This document shows, in pieces, positions 7,969-18,067 of a stretch of DNA of 64,000 nt. Under the pieces are notes generated by a model. That model saw only the letters and a program-made list of their open reading frames with translations. It was not told the origin of the DNA and did no database searches. The DNA lies in the NCBI RefSeq assembly GCF_014650555.1, contig NZ_BMVE01000003.1, positions 434,001 through 498,000 on the forward strand, in the 5' to 3' direction. This DNA comes from Streptomyces goshikiensis (GTDB lineage: Bacteria; Actinomycetota; Actinomycetes; Streptomycetales; Streptomycetaceae). Positions within the stretch are counted from its first letter, which is position 1. Each line of letters starts with the position of its first letter. Made by a program: the position numbers and the translations under genes.

Positions 7969-9231
7969 GTGACAGCGGAGAGCGGAGCCCTGATCGGCGG
8001 GCGGTACCGGCTGGTTGAGCTCCGGGGCCGGGGCGGCATGGGGCGCGTGTGGCGGGGCCTGGACGAGCGGCTGGACCGTGAGGTCGCCGTCAAGGAGATC
8101 GTGTTCCCGGACGGCGTCGACGAGGAACGGCGCGAGGCCCTGCTCCACCGGTTCGTGCGCGAGGCCAGGGCGGCGGCGCGGCTCAACGACCCCGGGATCA
8201 TCACGGTGCACGACGTGGTCGAGCACGAGGGCGCTCCCGTCATCGTCATGGAGTACGTGACCGGCCCATCGCTCGCGGCCCAAGTGGCGCGCGGCGGGGG
8301 GATGCCGGTGCGGCGCGTCGCCGAGCTGGGCGTCCTGATGGTGAAGGCGCTGCGGCGGGCGCACGCCGCGGGCATCGTCCACCGCGACCTCAAGCCGGAC
8401 AACGTGCTGCTCATGGACGACCGGGTGATCATCACGGACTTCGGGATCGCCCACGTGGCGGACGCCACGATGACCCTCACCCGCACCGGAACCCTTCTCG
8501 GCACGCCCGCCTACATGGCGCCCGAGCAGCTGGAGGGCGGGCCTCCGACGCCCGCCACCGATCTCTGGTCGCTCGGCGCCACGCTGTACTGCGCGCTGGA
8601 GGGGCGGCCGCCGTTCGTCGCCGAGACCTTCTCCGCCCTGTGCGTGGCCATCGTCATGCAGGACCCTCCGGTCCCCGGGCGGGCCGGCCCGCTGGCGCCC
8701 GTACTGGCCGCGCTCCTGACGAAGGACCCGGCCGGGCGGGCCACCGCGGAGCAGGCCCTGGCCGCCCTGGAGGCCGTCGCCGGGGGCGCCGCGCAGCGGG
8801 AGCCGCAACCGCAACCGCAGCCCCAACCGGAGCAGCGGCGGCGGCAGCGGCTCCCGGGGTCGTCGCTGCGCGGCGCGGGCTGCTTCGCACTGGTCTGGCT
8901 GGGCACCCTGCTGCCGTGGAACCACATCCGCGAATGGCACGGATTCCAGCGGGAGTTGCTGGTCGGCGCGACGGCCGCGGTGGTGGCCCTGGCGAACGCG
9001 GGCCTGCGGCCCCGGGGGCCGGCCGGACCGGGGTGGGCGCGGTTCGCCGGGCTGAACCTCGCACTGTTCCTGGTGGCGGCCCTGATCTGGCCCGTCTGGG
9101 GGCTCCCCGCCGTCATCGCCAACGGGCTGCTCGTGGGCACCGTCTCCTGGTCGCTGTGGTGGTCGCTCTCCCGCGCCGGGGTGCCCGCCGGGGTCCGCCC
9201 CGACGCCGTCAGCGAGCGAGGAACCCGGTGA
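7969..9231 (+). CDS. Ser/Thr protein kinase with C-terminal membrane segments
   Basis: 420 aa. A Hanks-type kinase domain fills residues 1-270: glycine loop GRGGMG, the ATP-binding Lys at about 42 (VAVKEI), catalytic HRDLKPDN, ITDFGIAH, GTPAYMAPEQ and DLWSLG. A short QPQPQPQPQ linker follows, then about four hydrophobic helices (from FALVWLGTLLPW to VSWSLWWSL), so the kinase is membrane-anchored on the cytoplasmic side without an extracellular sensor domain. It starts at GTG 7969. The 3' end overlaps the convergent hydrolase gene by 23 bases. Confidence 0.93.
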   Translation: MTAESGALIGGRYRLVELRGRGGMGRVWRGLDERLDREVAVKEIVFPDGVDEERREALLHRFVREARAAARLNDPGIITVHDVVEHEGAPVIVMEYVTGPSLAAQVARGGGMPVRRVAELGVLMVKALRRAHAAGIVHRDLKPDNVLLMDDRVIITDFGIAHVADATMTLTRTGTLLGTPAYMAPEQLEGGPPTPATDLWSLGATLYCALEGRPPFVAETFSALCVAIVMQDPPVPGRAGPLAPVLAALLTKDPAGRATAEQALAALEAVAGGAAQREPQPQPQPQPEQRRRQRLPGSSLRGAGCFALVWLGTLLPWNHIREWHGFQRELLVGATAAVVALANAGLRPRGPAGPGWARFAGLNLALFLVAALIWPVWGLPAVIANGLLVGTVSWSLWWSLSRAGVPAGVRPDAVSERGTR

Positions 9232-10069
9232 CGGCGGCGGCGAAGGCCGCCGCGTCGTCCAGCCACGGATAGTGGCCCGCTCCCGGCAGTACGGTCAGCT
9301 CCGCTTCCGGGAAGACACCGGCGGCCCGCGCGGCCGCGGCCGCCGTCGGCCAGAGGTCACGCTCACCGGCCAGCAGCAGCACCGGCGCCGCGAGCCGGGC
9401 GAGCCGGGCCGCCAGGGCCTCGGTGTCGGGGGCGTACCCGGCGTAGAAGGCCTCGCTGACCGGCAGCGAACGCTGGGCCGGATCGGCGGCGGCGTGCGCC
9501 CGGGCGGCGGCGTCCCACCGCCCGTACATCAGCGGCTCGAAGGCGGGCCGGTGCGCGGCCGCCTCCTCGAAGGAGCGGGCCGCCTTCACGGCCCGGTAGG
9601 CCGGGAGGGCCCGCGCGTACCAGGGTTCGGCGGCCCGCGAACGCAGGACCTCCTCGGCGCCGGTGTCCGAGGGCAGCCCGATCGAGGCGAAGGACGGGGT
9701 GACCAGCACCAGCCGGCGCAGCCGCCCGGGATGGGCGGCGGCGTACAGCTGGGCCAGGGATCCGCCGGCCGAATGGCCCAGCAGGTCGAAGGTCTCCAGG
9801 CCCAGGTGGCCGCGGAGCGCCTCGACATCGGCCACGAGCCGGTCGACCCGGCAGGTGGCGAGGTCCGCGGGCATCGCGGAGGCGCCGGAGCCCCGGGTGT
9901 CCGGGAGGATCAGGGTCCGGTGCGCGCCGAGGCCGCCGAGGTCCCCCAGGTAGGCGGCGGCGCGACCGGGGCCGCCGGGCAGGCAGACGAGCGGCGGGGC
10001 GCCGCCGTCGCCGGTCACCCGGTAGGCCAGCTCGGTTCCGTCGTACGAAGTGAAGAAGTGCAGGTCCAT
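9209..10069 (-). CDS. Alpha/beta hydrolase (proline iminopeptidase-like)
   Basis: 286 aa. The alpha/beta hydrolase fold is clear: oxyanion-loop motif CLPGGPG, nucleophile elbow GHSAGG, acid residue in LLAGERDLW and catalytic His in GAGHYPW. The PGGPG motif resembles proline iminopeptidases, but no substrate can be assigned. It starts at ATG 10069 (MDLHFFTSYDG). It diverges from an ArsR-like regulator 90 bases away, which is its probable controller. A second, clearly related hydrolase lies at 59955-60797 and has Cys instead of Ser at the nucleophile. Confidence 0.92.
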   Translation of the reverse strand: MDLHFFTSYDGTELAYRVTGDGGAPPLVCLPGGPGRAAAYLGDLGGLGAHRTLILPDTRGSGASAMPADLATCRVDRLVADVEALRGHLGLETFDLLGHSAGGSLAQLYAAAHPGRLRRLVLVTPSFASIGLPSDTGAEEVLRSRAAEPWYARALPAYRAVKAARSFEEAAAHRPAFEPLMYGRWDAAARAHAAADPAQRSLPVSEAFYAGYAPDTEALAARLARLAAPVLLLAGERDLWPTAAAAARAAGVFPEAELTVLPGAGHYPWLDDAAAFAAAVTGFLAR

Positions 10070-10158
10070 GCCGGGTAGCCTGCGGGCCGCCGGCACCCGC
10101 CGACTACTGTTCAGCCAGAGCTACATGGTCGGGCGCCGGACGGGCCCGCCGGACGGGG

Positions 10159-11127
10159 GTGGCGGTGTCCGTCGAGATCAGGCTGACGGCGGCGGAGGTG
10201 GCCCGCGTCAGATTCGCCGTGTCGCCGCTCGCCGAGACGGTGCTGGGCGTGCGCGCCGCGCTGACGGCCACGGGCCAAGCCGTGCACCACCGGTGGCTGG
10301 CCGAGGCCCGGGACGTACTCCGCGATGACCCCGAACTGCCTTTGCTGAGAAACCTGCTGGGGCACTGCCTGCCGTCGTTCCTGCTCCCGGTGCCGCGTGA
10401 ACGGCTGCCCTCGCTGGATGAGGAGCTGGCCGACCTGTGCGCCACGGATCCCGCGTACTTCGCGGCCGAATGCGCCGCCGGAGCCGGCGCGCGGGCCGCG
10501 GGGCGGCTTCCGGCCGCCGAGGTCGCCCTGCCCCGGCTGGCCGGCGCCCTGCGGCGCTGTCACGACCGTCTGGTGGCCCCGCACTGGGGGCGGATGCGGG
10601 CCGTCCTCGACGCCGATGTGGGCCGGCGCGCCGTGGCCCTCGTCGACGGCGGGGTCGAGGGGCTGTTCACGCAGCTGCACCGCGACATCGCCTGGCGCGA
10701 GGGCGAGTTGGTCGTCGGCGGGCGGCGCCGGGCCGGCGCCGCGCCCTGCGCGGTCGAAGCCTCGGGGCACGGGCTGGTGCTGCTGCCCTCCGTGTTCGCC
10801 TGGCCGGACGTACTGGTCGACCGGTCGCCGGTGACAGCGGCCTCCATCCGCTATCCGGCCCTCGGGGTCGGCCTGCTCTGGGAGCCGGACCGCCCCACCC
10901 GCGACGGCGTGGCCGCCGTCCTCGGGGCGACCCGGGCGGCGCTGCTGGCCGCGCTCGCCGAACCGCTGACCACCCCGGCGCTGGCGGCCCGCCTCGGGGT
11001 CACCCCCAGCGCCGTCTCCCAGCACCTGGGCGCCCTGCGCGGCGCGGGCCTGGTCTCCACGCGCCGGTCCGGGCGGACGGCCCTGCACCTGCGCACCGCC
11101 CGCGCGGTCGACCTCCTGACCGGCTGA
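10159..11127 (+). CDS. ArsR-like HTH regulator with N-terminal DUF5937-type domain
   Basis: 322 aa. The last 80 residues form a winged helix with EPLTTPALAARLGVTPSAVS, then QHLGALRGAGLVSTRRSGRT, the ArsR/SmtB layout. The first 230 residues (from VEIRLTAAEVARVRFAVSPL) form the DUF5937-like domain common in Streptomyces regulators of this kind. No metal-binding Cys pattern is seen, so it probably senses something other than a metal. The start may be GTG 10159 or GTG 10165; the second is better placed behind a GGGGG run. It is divergent from the alpha/beta hydrolase. Confidence 0.9.
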   Translation: MAVSVEIRLTAAEVARVRFAVSPLAETVLGVRAALTATGQAVHHRWLAEARDVLRDDPELPLLRNLLGHCLPSFLLPVPRERLPSLDEELADLCATDPAYFAAECAAGAGARAAGRLPAAEVALPRLAGALRRCHDRLVAPHWGRMRAVLDADVGRRAVALVDGGVEGLFTQLHRDIAWREGELVVGGRRRAGAAPCAVEASGHGLVLLPSVFAWPDVLVDRSPVTAASIRYPALGVGLLWEPDRPTRDGVAAVLGATRAALLAALAEPLTTPALAARLGVTPSAVSQHLGALRGAGLVSTRRSGRTALHLRTARAVDLLTG

Positions 11128-11143
11128 GCCCGCCGCGGCCGCC

Positions 11144-11163
11144 CCGGCCCCCGTCCGGGCCGG
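11144..11163 (+). terminator. Probable terminator after the ArsR-like gene
   Basis: CCGGCCC and GGGCCGG form a 7-bp stem around a 6-base loop, 17 bases past the stop codon. There is no U run, as is usual in this genus. Confidence 0.45.
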
Positions 11164-11272
11164 TGTCACCCGTACCGCTCGTGTCGCCCCGGGGAACCAG
11201 GGGAACGATCTTCCCTGCCCGTTCGTCTGGATTGCCCAGGACTGTCCGTGCGCATGAGGGGAGCACCGTCCC

Positions 11273-11953
11273 ATGGCCCGACCCGCTCCGACGCCCGCCC
11301 GGTCGCGGCGACGCCGTCGTATCGCGGTCGCCGGGGCCGCGCTGTGCGCGGGCCTGTTCGTGCTGCTGGCGGTCCTCGTCACCGCCCGGCACGGCGCCCC
11401 GTACCCGCTGGACAGCGCCGCGCACCGCTGGTCCGTACGGCACCGGCCCGCCGTCGCCGTCGCGTTCGCGCGGGCCGTCACCTCGACCGGCAGCGGCCTG
11501 TTCCCCTACGTGTGCGCCGCCGCGGCGGGGGTCATCGCCGGGCGCGGCACCCGCGAGCGGCTGTGGGGTGCGGCCGCCGCGCTGCTCTTCCTCGGCTTCG
11601 CCCAGGCGGTCCGCTTCGGTGTGCTCCACCTGATCGGCCGGCCCCGGCCTCCCCTCGCGGACTGGGCCACCGTGGCCCACGACCACTCCTTCCCCTCCGG
11701 CCACACCACCGCCTCCGCCCTCGCGGCCGGGCTGCTGGCCTGGGCACTCGTACGTCGCGCCGGTCCCGCCGCCGCCGCGATCCCCTGCGTGATCCTGGCG
11801 GGCTGGGCCGTCGCCGTCGGGCTGACCCGGATCTACCTCGGGGTGCACTGGCCCACGGATGTCCTCGCCGGATGGCTCTACGCGCTCACCTGGTTCGCCG
11901 TCGGCTACGCCGTCTTCCCGTACGTCCTGCGGATGTTCACGGACACCGACTGA
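11273..11953 (+). CDS. PAP2-family membrane phosphatase
   Basis: 226 aa. There is a basic N-terminus, then about five or six transmembrane helices. The three PAP2 phosphatase motifs are RFGVLHLIGRPRP (an RxxxxxxRP variant with Arg in place of the usual first Lys), FPSGHTTAS with the PSGH catalytic His, and TRIYLGVHWPTDVLAG. Such enzymes remove phosphate from lipid phosphates such as phosphatidic acid or undecaprenyl diphosphate on the outer membrane face. ATG 11273 is preceded by GAGGGGAG. The stop is 26 bases before the methyltransferase start, so the two may be cotranscribed. Confidence 0.93.
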   Translation: MARPAPTPARSRRRRRIAVAGAALCAGLFVLLAVLVTARHGAPYPLDSAAHRWSVRHRPAVAVAFARAVTSTGSGLFPYVCAAAAGVIAGRGTRERLWGAAAALLFLGFAQAVRFGVLHLIGRPRPPLADWATVAHDHSFPSGHTTASALAAGLLAWALVRRAGPAAAAIPCVILAGWAVAVGLTRIYLGVHWPTDVLAGWLYALTWFAVGYAVFPYVLRMFTDTD

Positions 11954-11979
11954 CACCGCACCCGAAAGGACGTGGGCCG

Positions 11980-12768
11980 ATGTGGGCTGCCGGGGAGGCG
12001 TACGAACCGTACGTCGGACGGTGGAGCCGGCTGGTCGCCGCCGAGTTCGTCCGCCGGCTGGCCGCCGCGCCCGGCGGCAGCTGGCGCGACATCGGCTGCG
12101 GTACGGGTGCGGTCGCCCGGGCCGTGCTGACCGCGGCCGCCCCGCGCCGGGTGATCGGCGTCGATCCCGCGGAGAGCTACGTACGCCACGCCCGCCGGCA
12201 CCTCGCCGGTCCCCGGGCCGACTTCGTCGTGGGCGACGCGCTGGCCCTGCCGTTCCCCGACGGGCGGGCGACGGCGGCCGTCAGCGGGCTCGTGCTCAAC
12301 TTCGTGCCGGACCCGGCGCGGGCGGCCGCCGAGATGGTGCGCGTCGTCGGGCCCGGCGGGACGGTGGCCGTCTACCTCTGGGACTACGGCGAAGGCGGAA
12401 TGCGGGCCATCCGTGCGTTCTGGGACGCCGCCCGCACGCTCGACCGGCGGGCCGAGGCCCTGGACGAGGCGGTCAGGTTCCCGCTGGCCGGCCGGAAGCC
12501 GCTGCGCGAGCTGCTCACCGGCGCCGGGCTGGCGGGCGTGGAGACCGGCGAGATCACCGTACCGACCCGGTTCAGGGACTTCGACGACTACTGGGGGCCG
12601 TTCCTGGGCGGCCAGGGCCCCGCGCCCGCCTATGTGGCCTCGCTGCCCGAGGACCACCGCGCGGAGCTGCGGGAACGGCTGCGCGCCACCCTGCCCCGGG
12701 CCTGCGACGGCTCGATCCGCCTGACCGCGCGGGCCTGGACGGCGTGGGGTGCGCGGCCGCCGGGCTGA
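11980..12768 (+). CDS. Class I SAM-dependent methyltransferase
   Basis: 262 aa with a Rossmann-like methyltransferase domain: motif I as DIGCGTGAVAR near residue 35, an acidic residue after strand 2 (IGVDPAE), GDALALPFPDG, and post-motif III MVRVVGPGGTVAVYLWDYG. The opening YEPYVGRWSRLVAAEF is typical of the UbiE/BioC-like Methyltransf_11 group. The substrate is unknown. AAAGGA lies nine bases before ATG 11980. A strong bidirectional terminator follows. Confidence 0.93.
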   Translation: MWAAGEAYEPYVGRWSRLVAAEFVRRLAAAPGGSWRDIGCGTGAVARAVLTAAAPRRVIGVDPAESYVRHARRHLAGPRADFVVGDALALPFPDGRATAAVSGLVLNFVPDPARAAAEMVRVVGPGGTVAVYLWDYGEGGMRAIRAFWDAARTLDRRAEALDEAVRFPLAGRKPLRELLTGAGLAGVETGEITVPTRFRDFDDYWGPFLGGQGPAPAYVASLPEDHRAELRERLRATLPRACDGSIRLTARAWTAWGARPPG

Positions 12769-12810
12769 GCCCGGTCACCCGTCGGCCGCAGGGGCAGCGC
12801 CAGGGCCCAG

Positions 12811-12849
12811 CGCGAGGGCCCGGTGGGGATGTCCCACCGGGCCCTCGCG
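12811..12849. terminator. Bidirectional terminator hairpin between convergent genes
   Basis: A perfect 17-bp stem (left arm CGCGAGGGCCCGGTGGG) closes a 5-base loop GATGT. It lies between the methyltransferase stop (12768) and the stop of the leftward small gene (12853), so it can end both transcripts. Confidence 0.85.
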
Positions 12850-12852
12850 GGG

Positions 12853-13068
12853 TCATTCGGACGGCGTGCCGAAGGCGTGCACCGCCCTGCTGAACGCGGT
12901 CATGCAAGGCGCGCAGTAGCGCTCGGCGGCGGGGTCGGCCGCCGGTGGAGGGGTCTGGTCGGGGTTGAGGAGGGATCCACACAGGGTGCTGAAGGTCGTG
13001 TCCTTCGCTATGACGTGCCACAGGAGCTGGCATCGGTCGGCTATGGACTCGGCGCGCATCTCGTACAT
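12853..13068 (-). CDS. Small cysteine-containing hypothetical protein
   Basis: 71 aa with four cysteines: one in DRCQLL, one in TLCGSLL, and a CAPC pair near residues 51-54. The spacing could bind zinc, but no known family is recognised. ATG 13068 is preceded by GGAAAGG at good spacing, which supports a real gene despite its length. It is divergent from another small gene at 13219 and convergent with the methyltransferase across a strong hairpin. Confidence 0.75.
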   Translation of the reverse strand: MYEMRAESIADRCQLLWHVIAKDTTFSTLCGSLLNPDQTPPPAADPAAERYCAPCMTAFSRAVHAFGTPSE

Positions 13069-13218
13069 GGGCGTACCTTTCCGCGCTAGCGCGGGCAGAG
13101 GAACGGAACCGGCCTGTTGTCCATGAGAGCCCCCCGTGACGAATGCGGCCAATGTGGGTAGACCAACAGAAGGAAAACCAGTTGGAGCAGGTTTAGCCGA
13201 GCAGGGAGGAGACCGTCG

Positions 13219-13512
13219 ATGGCATGGGCTTCGTGGACGACGACAGGGGTCTTTCCGGGGGCCGGAGGGGTCCGGACCGAGGAGGTCGGGATCATTTCGG
13301 GAGACCTGACCGTGCACACCACCTGGACGGGCGCCCAAGCCCAGGTGGCGGTGCAGTACAGCAGCTCGTCGGACTGGTTCACCCTGTCCGGCAGCCCCGT
13401 GGAATGCGTGTCGGAACCGGAGAGCCGGGACCTGCACCAGGCCGTGGTGGAGGCGGTCCGTGGTGGAGGCGGCAGCGGCGTTCCACCCCATTGGGCCACT
13501 TTCGCGGCCTGA
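13219..13512 (+). CDS. Small hypothetical protein with strong ribosome site
   Basis: 97 aa, beginning MAWASWTTTG and rich in beta-type sequence (EEVGIISGDLTVHTTW, QVAVQYSSSSDWF), ending in a helix (RDLHQAVVEAVRG). The start is decided by AGGGAGGAG, seven bases before the ATG, one of the best ribosome sites in the window. No signal peptide or membrane segment is seen. No function is recognised. Confidence 0.7.
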   Translation: MAWASWTTTGVFPGAGGVRTEEVGIISGDLTVHTTWTGAQAQVAVQYSSSSDWFTLSGSPVECVSEPESRDLHQAVVEAVRGGGGSGVPPHWATFAA

Positions 13513-13570
13513 CGGACACAGCCTGATAACGCCTCGCGACCTCCCGGAGTGGAGGATCGTTCAGCCTTGT

Positions 13571-13840
13571 ATGAAAGCCATGAGTCCCGGGGCCACGATG
13601 CCCGCCACCCTCCCCGCCCGTCCGCGGCCACCCGCAGCCACGGCGGCGGCGGGTGGCCGGCCGGACACGGTCACCGCCACGGGCACGCCGATCTACGACG
13701 CGCTCATCGACCAGTGGTCCCGGGAGGGCCGTGAGCTCCCCCTGGGCATAGAACCGACCGGCCGCACCCCCGTGCCCTCCCCCTCGCGTCAGTTCGCGGC
13801 CCAGCCGCCGTCCAGCGGCAGGGAGATCCCGGTGATGTAG
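13571..13840 (+). CDS. Possible small Streptomyces protein with TPIYDALIDQW motif
   Basis: 89 aa from ATG 13571 (13580 and 13598 are in-frame alternatives). The centre holds GTPIYDALIDQWSREGRELP, a motif seen in many small uncharacterised Streptomyces proteins. Against it, the last 52 bases overlap the convergent dehydrogenase gene, and the best ribosome site (GGAGTGGAGG) is farther upstream than usual. It may be a small gene or a remnant. Confidence 0.45.
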   Translation: MKAMSPGATMPATLPARPRPPAATAAAGGRPDTVTATGTPIYDALIDQWSREGRELPLGIEPTGRTPVPSPSRQFAAQPPSSGREIPVM

Positions 13841-14586
13841 CCGGTGTGGGGCCCGCACAGCCAGAGCGCGGCCGCCGCCACCTCCTCGGGCTCGATCAGC
13901 CGTTTGATCGCGGACCGGGTCAGCAGCACGTCCGCCACCACGTCCGCGGCGCCGATGCCGTGCGCGGCGGCCTGGTCCGCGATCTGGCCCTCGACCAGGG
14001 GGGTGCGCACATAGCCGGGGCTGACGCAGTTGCTGGTCACCCCGTACGGGGCCCCCTCCAGGGCGGTGACCTTGCTCAGCCCCTCCAGCCCGTGCTTGGC
14101 CGCGACGTAGGCGGATTTGTAGGCGCTGGCCCGCAGCCCGTGCACGCTGGAGATGTTGACCACCCGGCCCCACCCCGATGCGTACATGTGCGGCAGCACC
14201 CGGCGCAGCAGCAGGAACGGCGCGGTGACCATCACCTGCTGGATCAGGGCGAAGCGCTCGACGGGGAACTGCGTGATCGGCGCCACGTGCTGGAGCCCCG
14301 CGCTGTTGACCAGGATGTCCACTTGGGCGGGCAGCTCCTCGATGGCCGCCGGGTCGGCGAGGTCGGCCACGTGCGCCCGCCCCCGGACGAGACGGGCCAC
14401 GGACGCCGCCGAAGGCGCGTCGACGTCCACGACGTGCACGGCGGCGCCCGCCGCCGCCAGGGCCACCGCGCAGGCCCGGCCGATTCCGCTGCCGCCACCG
14501 GTCACCAAAGCGACGCGCCCCCGCAGGTCCACCCCCGCGGGGCCGGGCGCGGGCAGGGGAAGCGCGGGAGGAAGTTTACTCGTCAT
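13789..14586 (-). CDS. SDR oxidoreductase, 3-hydroxybutyrate dehydrogenase-like
   Basis: 265 aa short-chain dehydrogenase. The NAD site is VTGGGSGIGRA; the active site includes NSAG, Ser in NISSVHG and YVAAKHG (Tyr-x3-Lys). The segments NSAGLQHVAPI, HGLEGLSKVTALE, SPGYVRTPLV and LPLDGGW match bacterial D-3-hydroxybutyrate dehydrogenases, which interconvert 3-hydroxybutyrate and acetoacetate with NAD. A ketone-body or PHB role is therefore likely, but no partner genes are adjacent. The start is ATG 14586, or possibly TTG 14595; neither has a clear ribosome site. Confidence 0.9.
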   Translation of the reverse strand: MTSKLPPALPLPAPGPAGVDLRGRVALVTGGGSGIGRACAVALAAAGAAVHVVDVDAPSAASVARLVRGRAHVADLADPAAIEELPAQVDILVNSAGLQHVAPITQFPVERFALIQQVMVTAPFLLLRRVLPHMYASGWGRVVNISSVHGLRASAYKSAYVAAKHGLEGLSKVTALEGAPYGVTSNCVSPGYVRTPLVEGQIADQAAAHGIGAADVVADVLLTRSAIKRLIEPEEVAAAALWLCGPHTGYITGISLPLDGGWAAN

Positions 14587-14780
14587 GGTTCGCAACAGTA
14601 AGGACGGCCCGCCCGCGCGCCCATGGCGTGGCGCACCACACTCCCGGCCGGGGCAGTGTCGGCGGCCGCCATACGGGGCGGGAGTCCGCCGTCCCCCGGG
14701 AGCCGGGTCCGCTCAGGCATGGTGCGCGGGCCCCGTCGTCTTCTACGGTGCCTCCAGCACTCACCACCTGGAGGCACCGG

Positions 14781-15278
14781 ATGACCCCTGACATAGACAC
14801 CGCCGAGCTCGTCGCCGCCGTCAACACCGTCGAGCGGGCCCGAAACCTGTTGGGGGAAGCCCGCGACGAGCTCGGCGGGGCGGGGGTGTCGCGGGACCAG
14901 GAGTGGACGGCCGCGGGAAGCCCGGTGCAGACGCTCCAGGGCGCCGATGACATGCACCGGGGATCCGGTCAGTTCCTGGACGACCTCGCCCTGGCCCTGG
15001 GCTACGCCGCCGCGGGCCTGGCCGAGCAGGCCCTGCGTCAGCGCGAGCGCGCCGGCCAGGGGTTCCTCGGGCTGAGCGGTGCGGACCGGATGGCCCGGCC
15101 GCTGCCCGCGCCCACGGTCGAGGCCCTCGAACTCCTGCGCGGTCTGGACCTGCTCACCCCGGAGTTCCGCGAACGGATCACGGGGGCGCTGGAGGCGGAG
15201 GCCGCCACCTACCCGGACCCGGCGCCGCAGCGGCCCCTGCGGCTGGGCACCTCCGGGCTCACCCCGACGGCCGGCTGA
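14781..15278 (+). CDS. Hypothetical helical protein
   Basis: 165 aa, mostly alpha-helical and acidic, with no membrane segment or known catalytic motif. The N-terminal helix reads TAELVAAVNTVERARNLLGE and a second region reads LELLRGLDLLTPEFRERITG. ATG 14781 follows CTGGAGGCACCGG, a good ribosome site. It is convergent with the DUF6296-like gene nine bases away. Function unknown. Confidence 0.75.
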   Translation: MTPDIDTAELVAAVNTVERARNLLGEARDELGGAGVSRDQEWTAAGSPVQTLQGADDMHRGSGQFLDDLALALGYAAAGLAEQALRQRERAGQGFLGLSGADRMARPLPAPTVEALELLRGLDLLTPEFRERITGALEAEAATYPDPAPQRPLRLGTSGLTPTAG

Positions 15279-15287
15279 CCGCCCCGC

Positions 15288-15536
15288 TCAGGGGGAGCCG
15301 GGGCGGCGGGCCCGGGTCGGCTGGGCGAGGGACTGCTGGCCGCCCGAGGGCAGCATCCGTACCTCGCCCTGGTCACTGATCTCCGCCCGTACGATCCCGG
15401 TGGAGTCGGCGTAGACCGGATGGCCGCCCGGCCCCTTCTGCGCGGTGCGCGAGACGACCACGAGGTCCTCGCCCTCACCCTCGGGCTCGCCGCTGCCGAA
15501 CACCAGCTCGTAGCGGTCCTCGTGGTCCTCGCTCAC
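15288..15536 (-). CDS. Small DUF6296-like protein
   Basis: 82 aa, with YELVFGSGE, EDLVVVSRTAQKGPGGHPVY and GIVRAEISDQGEVRML. This pattern agrees with my recollection of the Streptomyces DUF6296 family; no function is known. It starts at GTG 15536 behind GGGAGG at seven-base spacing. The C-terminus is a short basic proline-containing tail. Confidence 0.75.
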   Translation of the reverse strand: MSEDHEDRYELVFGSGEPEGEGEDLVVVSRTAQKGPGGHPVYADSTGIVRAEISDQGEVRMLPSGGQQSLAQPTRARRPGSP

Positions 15537-15666
15537 CGATGTGCCTCCCGGTCCCCGCCGCCGGCCCGCGCCGACGGACTGTCACCAACCTGCACCATCG
15601 GATGCCGGGGCCGGACACACCACGCGGTACTCAGGTCCGACCAGGGGATTCAGGAGGACCCGTGCG

Positions 15667-16929
<1,263 letters not shown>

Positions 16930-16949
16930 TCAACTGTGGGGTAATGGGC

Positions 16950-16982
16950 CGGGGGTGCGACGCCGCGGTCCGGCCACCCCCG
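16950..16982 (-). terminator. Possible hairpin between the two cell-wall hydrolase genes
   Basis: CGGGGGTG (16950-16957) pairs with CACCCCCG (16975-16982). It sits downstream of the NlpC/P60 gene and upstream of the serine hydrolase start, so it could separate two transcripts. Confidence 0.4.
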
Positions 16983-17046
16983 AGACGATCATGACCGCGG
17001 ACCTGTGATCGTAGTTGCCCGTGGCGGCCGGCCGGCCCACGGGGAC

Positions 17047-17907
17047 TCAGAAGGTGCAGGTGGGAACGGCTTCCAGCCACGCGGCACCCTTGATGTAAAT
17101 GTTCGTCATCCACGCCTGGTAGTCGGGCAGGTACGACCAGGCGTCATTGGTGTAGCCGTCGGAGGTCACCGTCTCCGCGTGCTTCTGGCAGGCCACCCGG
17201 ATCGTGGTGGGGCCGGGGAAGGCGTAGACCCGCGCGGCCGAGACGGACGGCGCGGCCTTGGTCCAGACGCCGGTGCCCCAGGTCTGGAAGACGTGCCCGG
17301 TGACCGGGCCGGTGTTGACGCGGAGCGCCCCGTGGTAGTCGCCGTCCAGCCGGACGTCACTGACCATCAGCTTCGTCCCCGACTGCTTCGCCTCGACCAT
17401 CTTGCCCGCGCCGAGGTAGATCGCGATGTGGTGCAGGTGCGAGGAGGTGCCCCAGGCCAGCAGGTCGCCCGGCAGCAGCGGGGCGAGGCCCTCGCCGGCG
17501 GCGAAGCGTCCGGCGGCGCGGTGCGTGTAGTACTGGGTGTCGGCGGGCCCGTTCAGGACGTCCGAACCCGCGGCGCGGGCGTAGGCGTAGCGGACCAGAC
17601 CCGAGCAGTCGAAACCGCGCCGCTCGGGATCGTGCTCGCTGGCCGGATCGGTGGGGTCCACCTGCCCGTACGAGGCACCGGGCTGCGGGCCGTGACCGCC
17701 GCCCCAGGAGTACCAGACGCCCGCCGCCACTTGTTCGCAGGCGGCGGCCACGGCGCTCTCCGCGGCCGCGGAGGCACCCGGGGCGAGCACCCGGCAATCG
17801 GCCGCGGCGGCCGAACGCGCCGTGTGGGCGGTGGCGTTGGCGGACGCCCCCAGGAGGAGAACGAACAAGGCGACGAGTGCGCCGATGAGACCGGACCTGC
17901 GTGGCAT
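17047..17907 (-). CDS. Secreted NlpC/P60-family peptidoglycan hydrolase
   Basis: 286 aa. The N-terminal membrane/signal segment is GALVALFVLLLGASANATA. The NlpC/P60 fold shows the catalytic Cys in FDCSGLVRYAY, an APLLPGDLLAWG strand and the catalytic His in LHHIAIYLG. The C-terminal 80 residues (PGPTTIRVACQKHAETVTSD and following) form a small extra domain, possibly SH3-like, with a Cys pair. It probably cleaves peptide stems in peptidoglycan. ATG 17907 follows GGGGGTCCCGCG. It reads leftward behind the STAND-WD40 gene, with 160 bases between. Confidence 0.9.
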   Translation of the reverse strand: MPRRSGLIGALVALFVLLLGASANATAHTARSAAAADCRVLAPGASAAAESAVAAACEQVAAGVWYSWGGGHGPQPGASYGQVDPTDPASEHDPERRGFDCSGLVRYAYARAAGSDVLNGPADTQYYTHRAAGRFAAGEGLAPLLPGDLLAWGTSSHLHHIAIYLGAGKMVEAKQSGTKLMVSDVRLDGDYHGALRVNTGPVTGHVFQTWGTGVWTKAAPSVSAARVYAFPGPTTIRVACQKHAETVTSDGYTNDAWSYLPDYQAWMTNIYIKGAAWLEAVPTCTF

Positions 17908-18067
17908 CGCGGGACCCCCGATTCTGTCTTCCCGTGGTGGTGGAACCTCGCTACGCAGCCTGCTGGCGCGGGGTGGACCGCGTCGAGGACCTGGCGCCAC
18001 CCCATGCGGAGAGGCAACGGGAAACCCCGGGGAAACCCCCGCCGACCAGGCCCTTTCGGGGGCCCGC

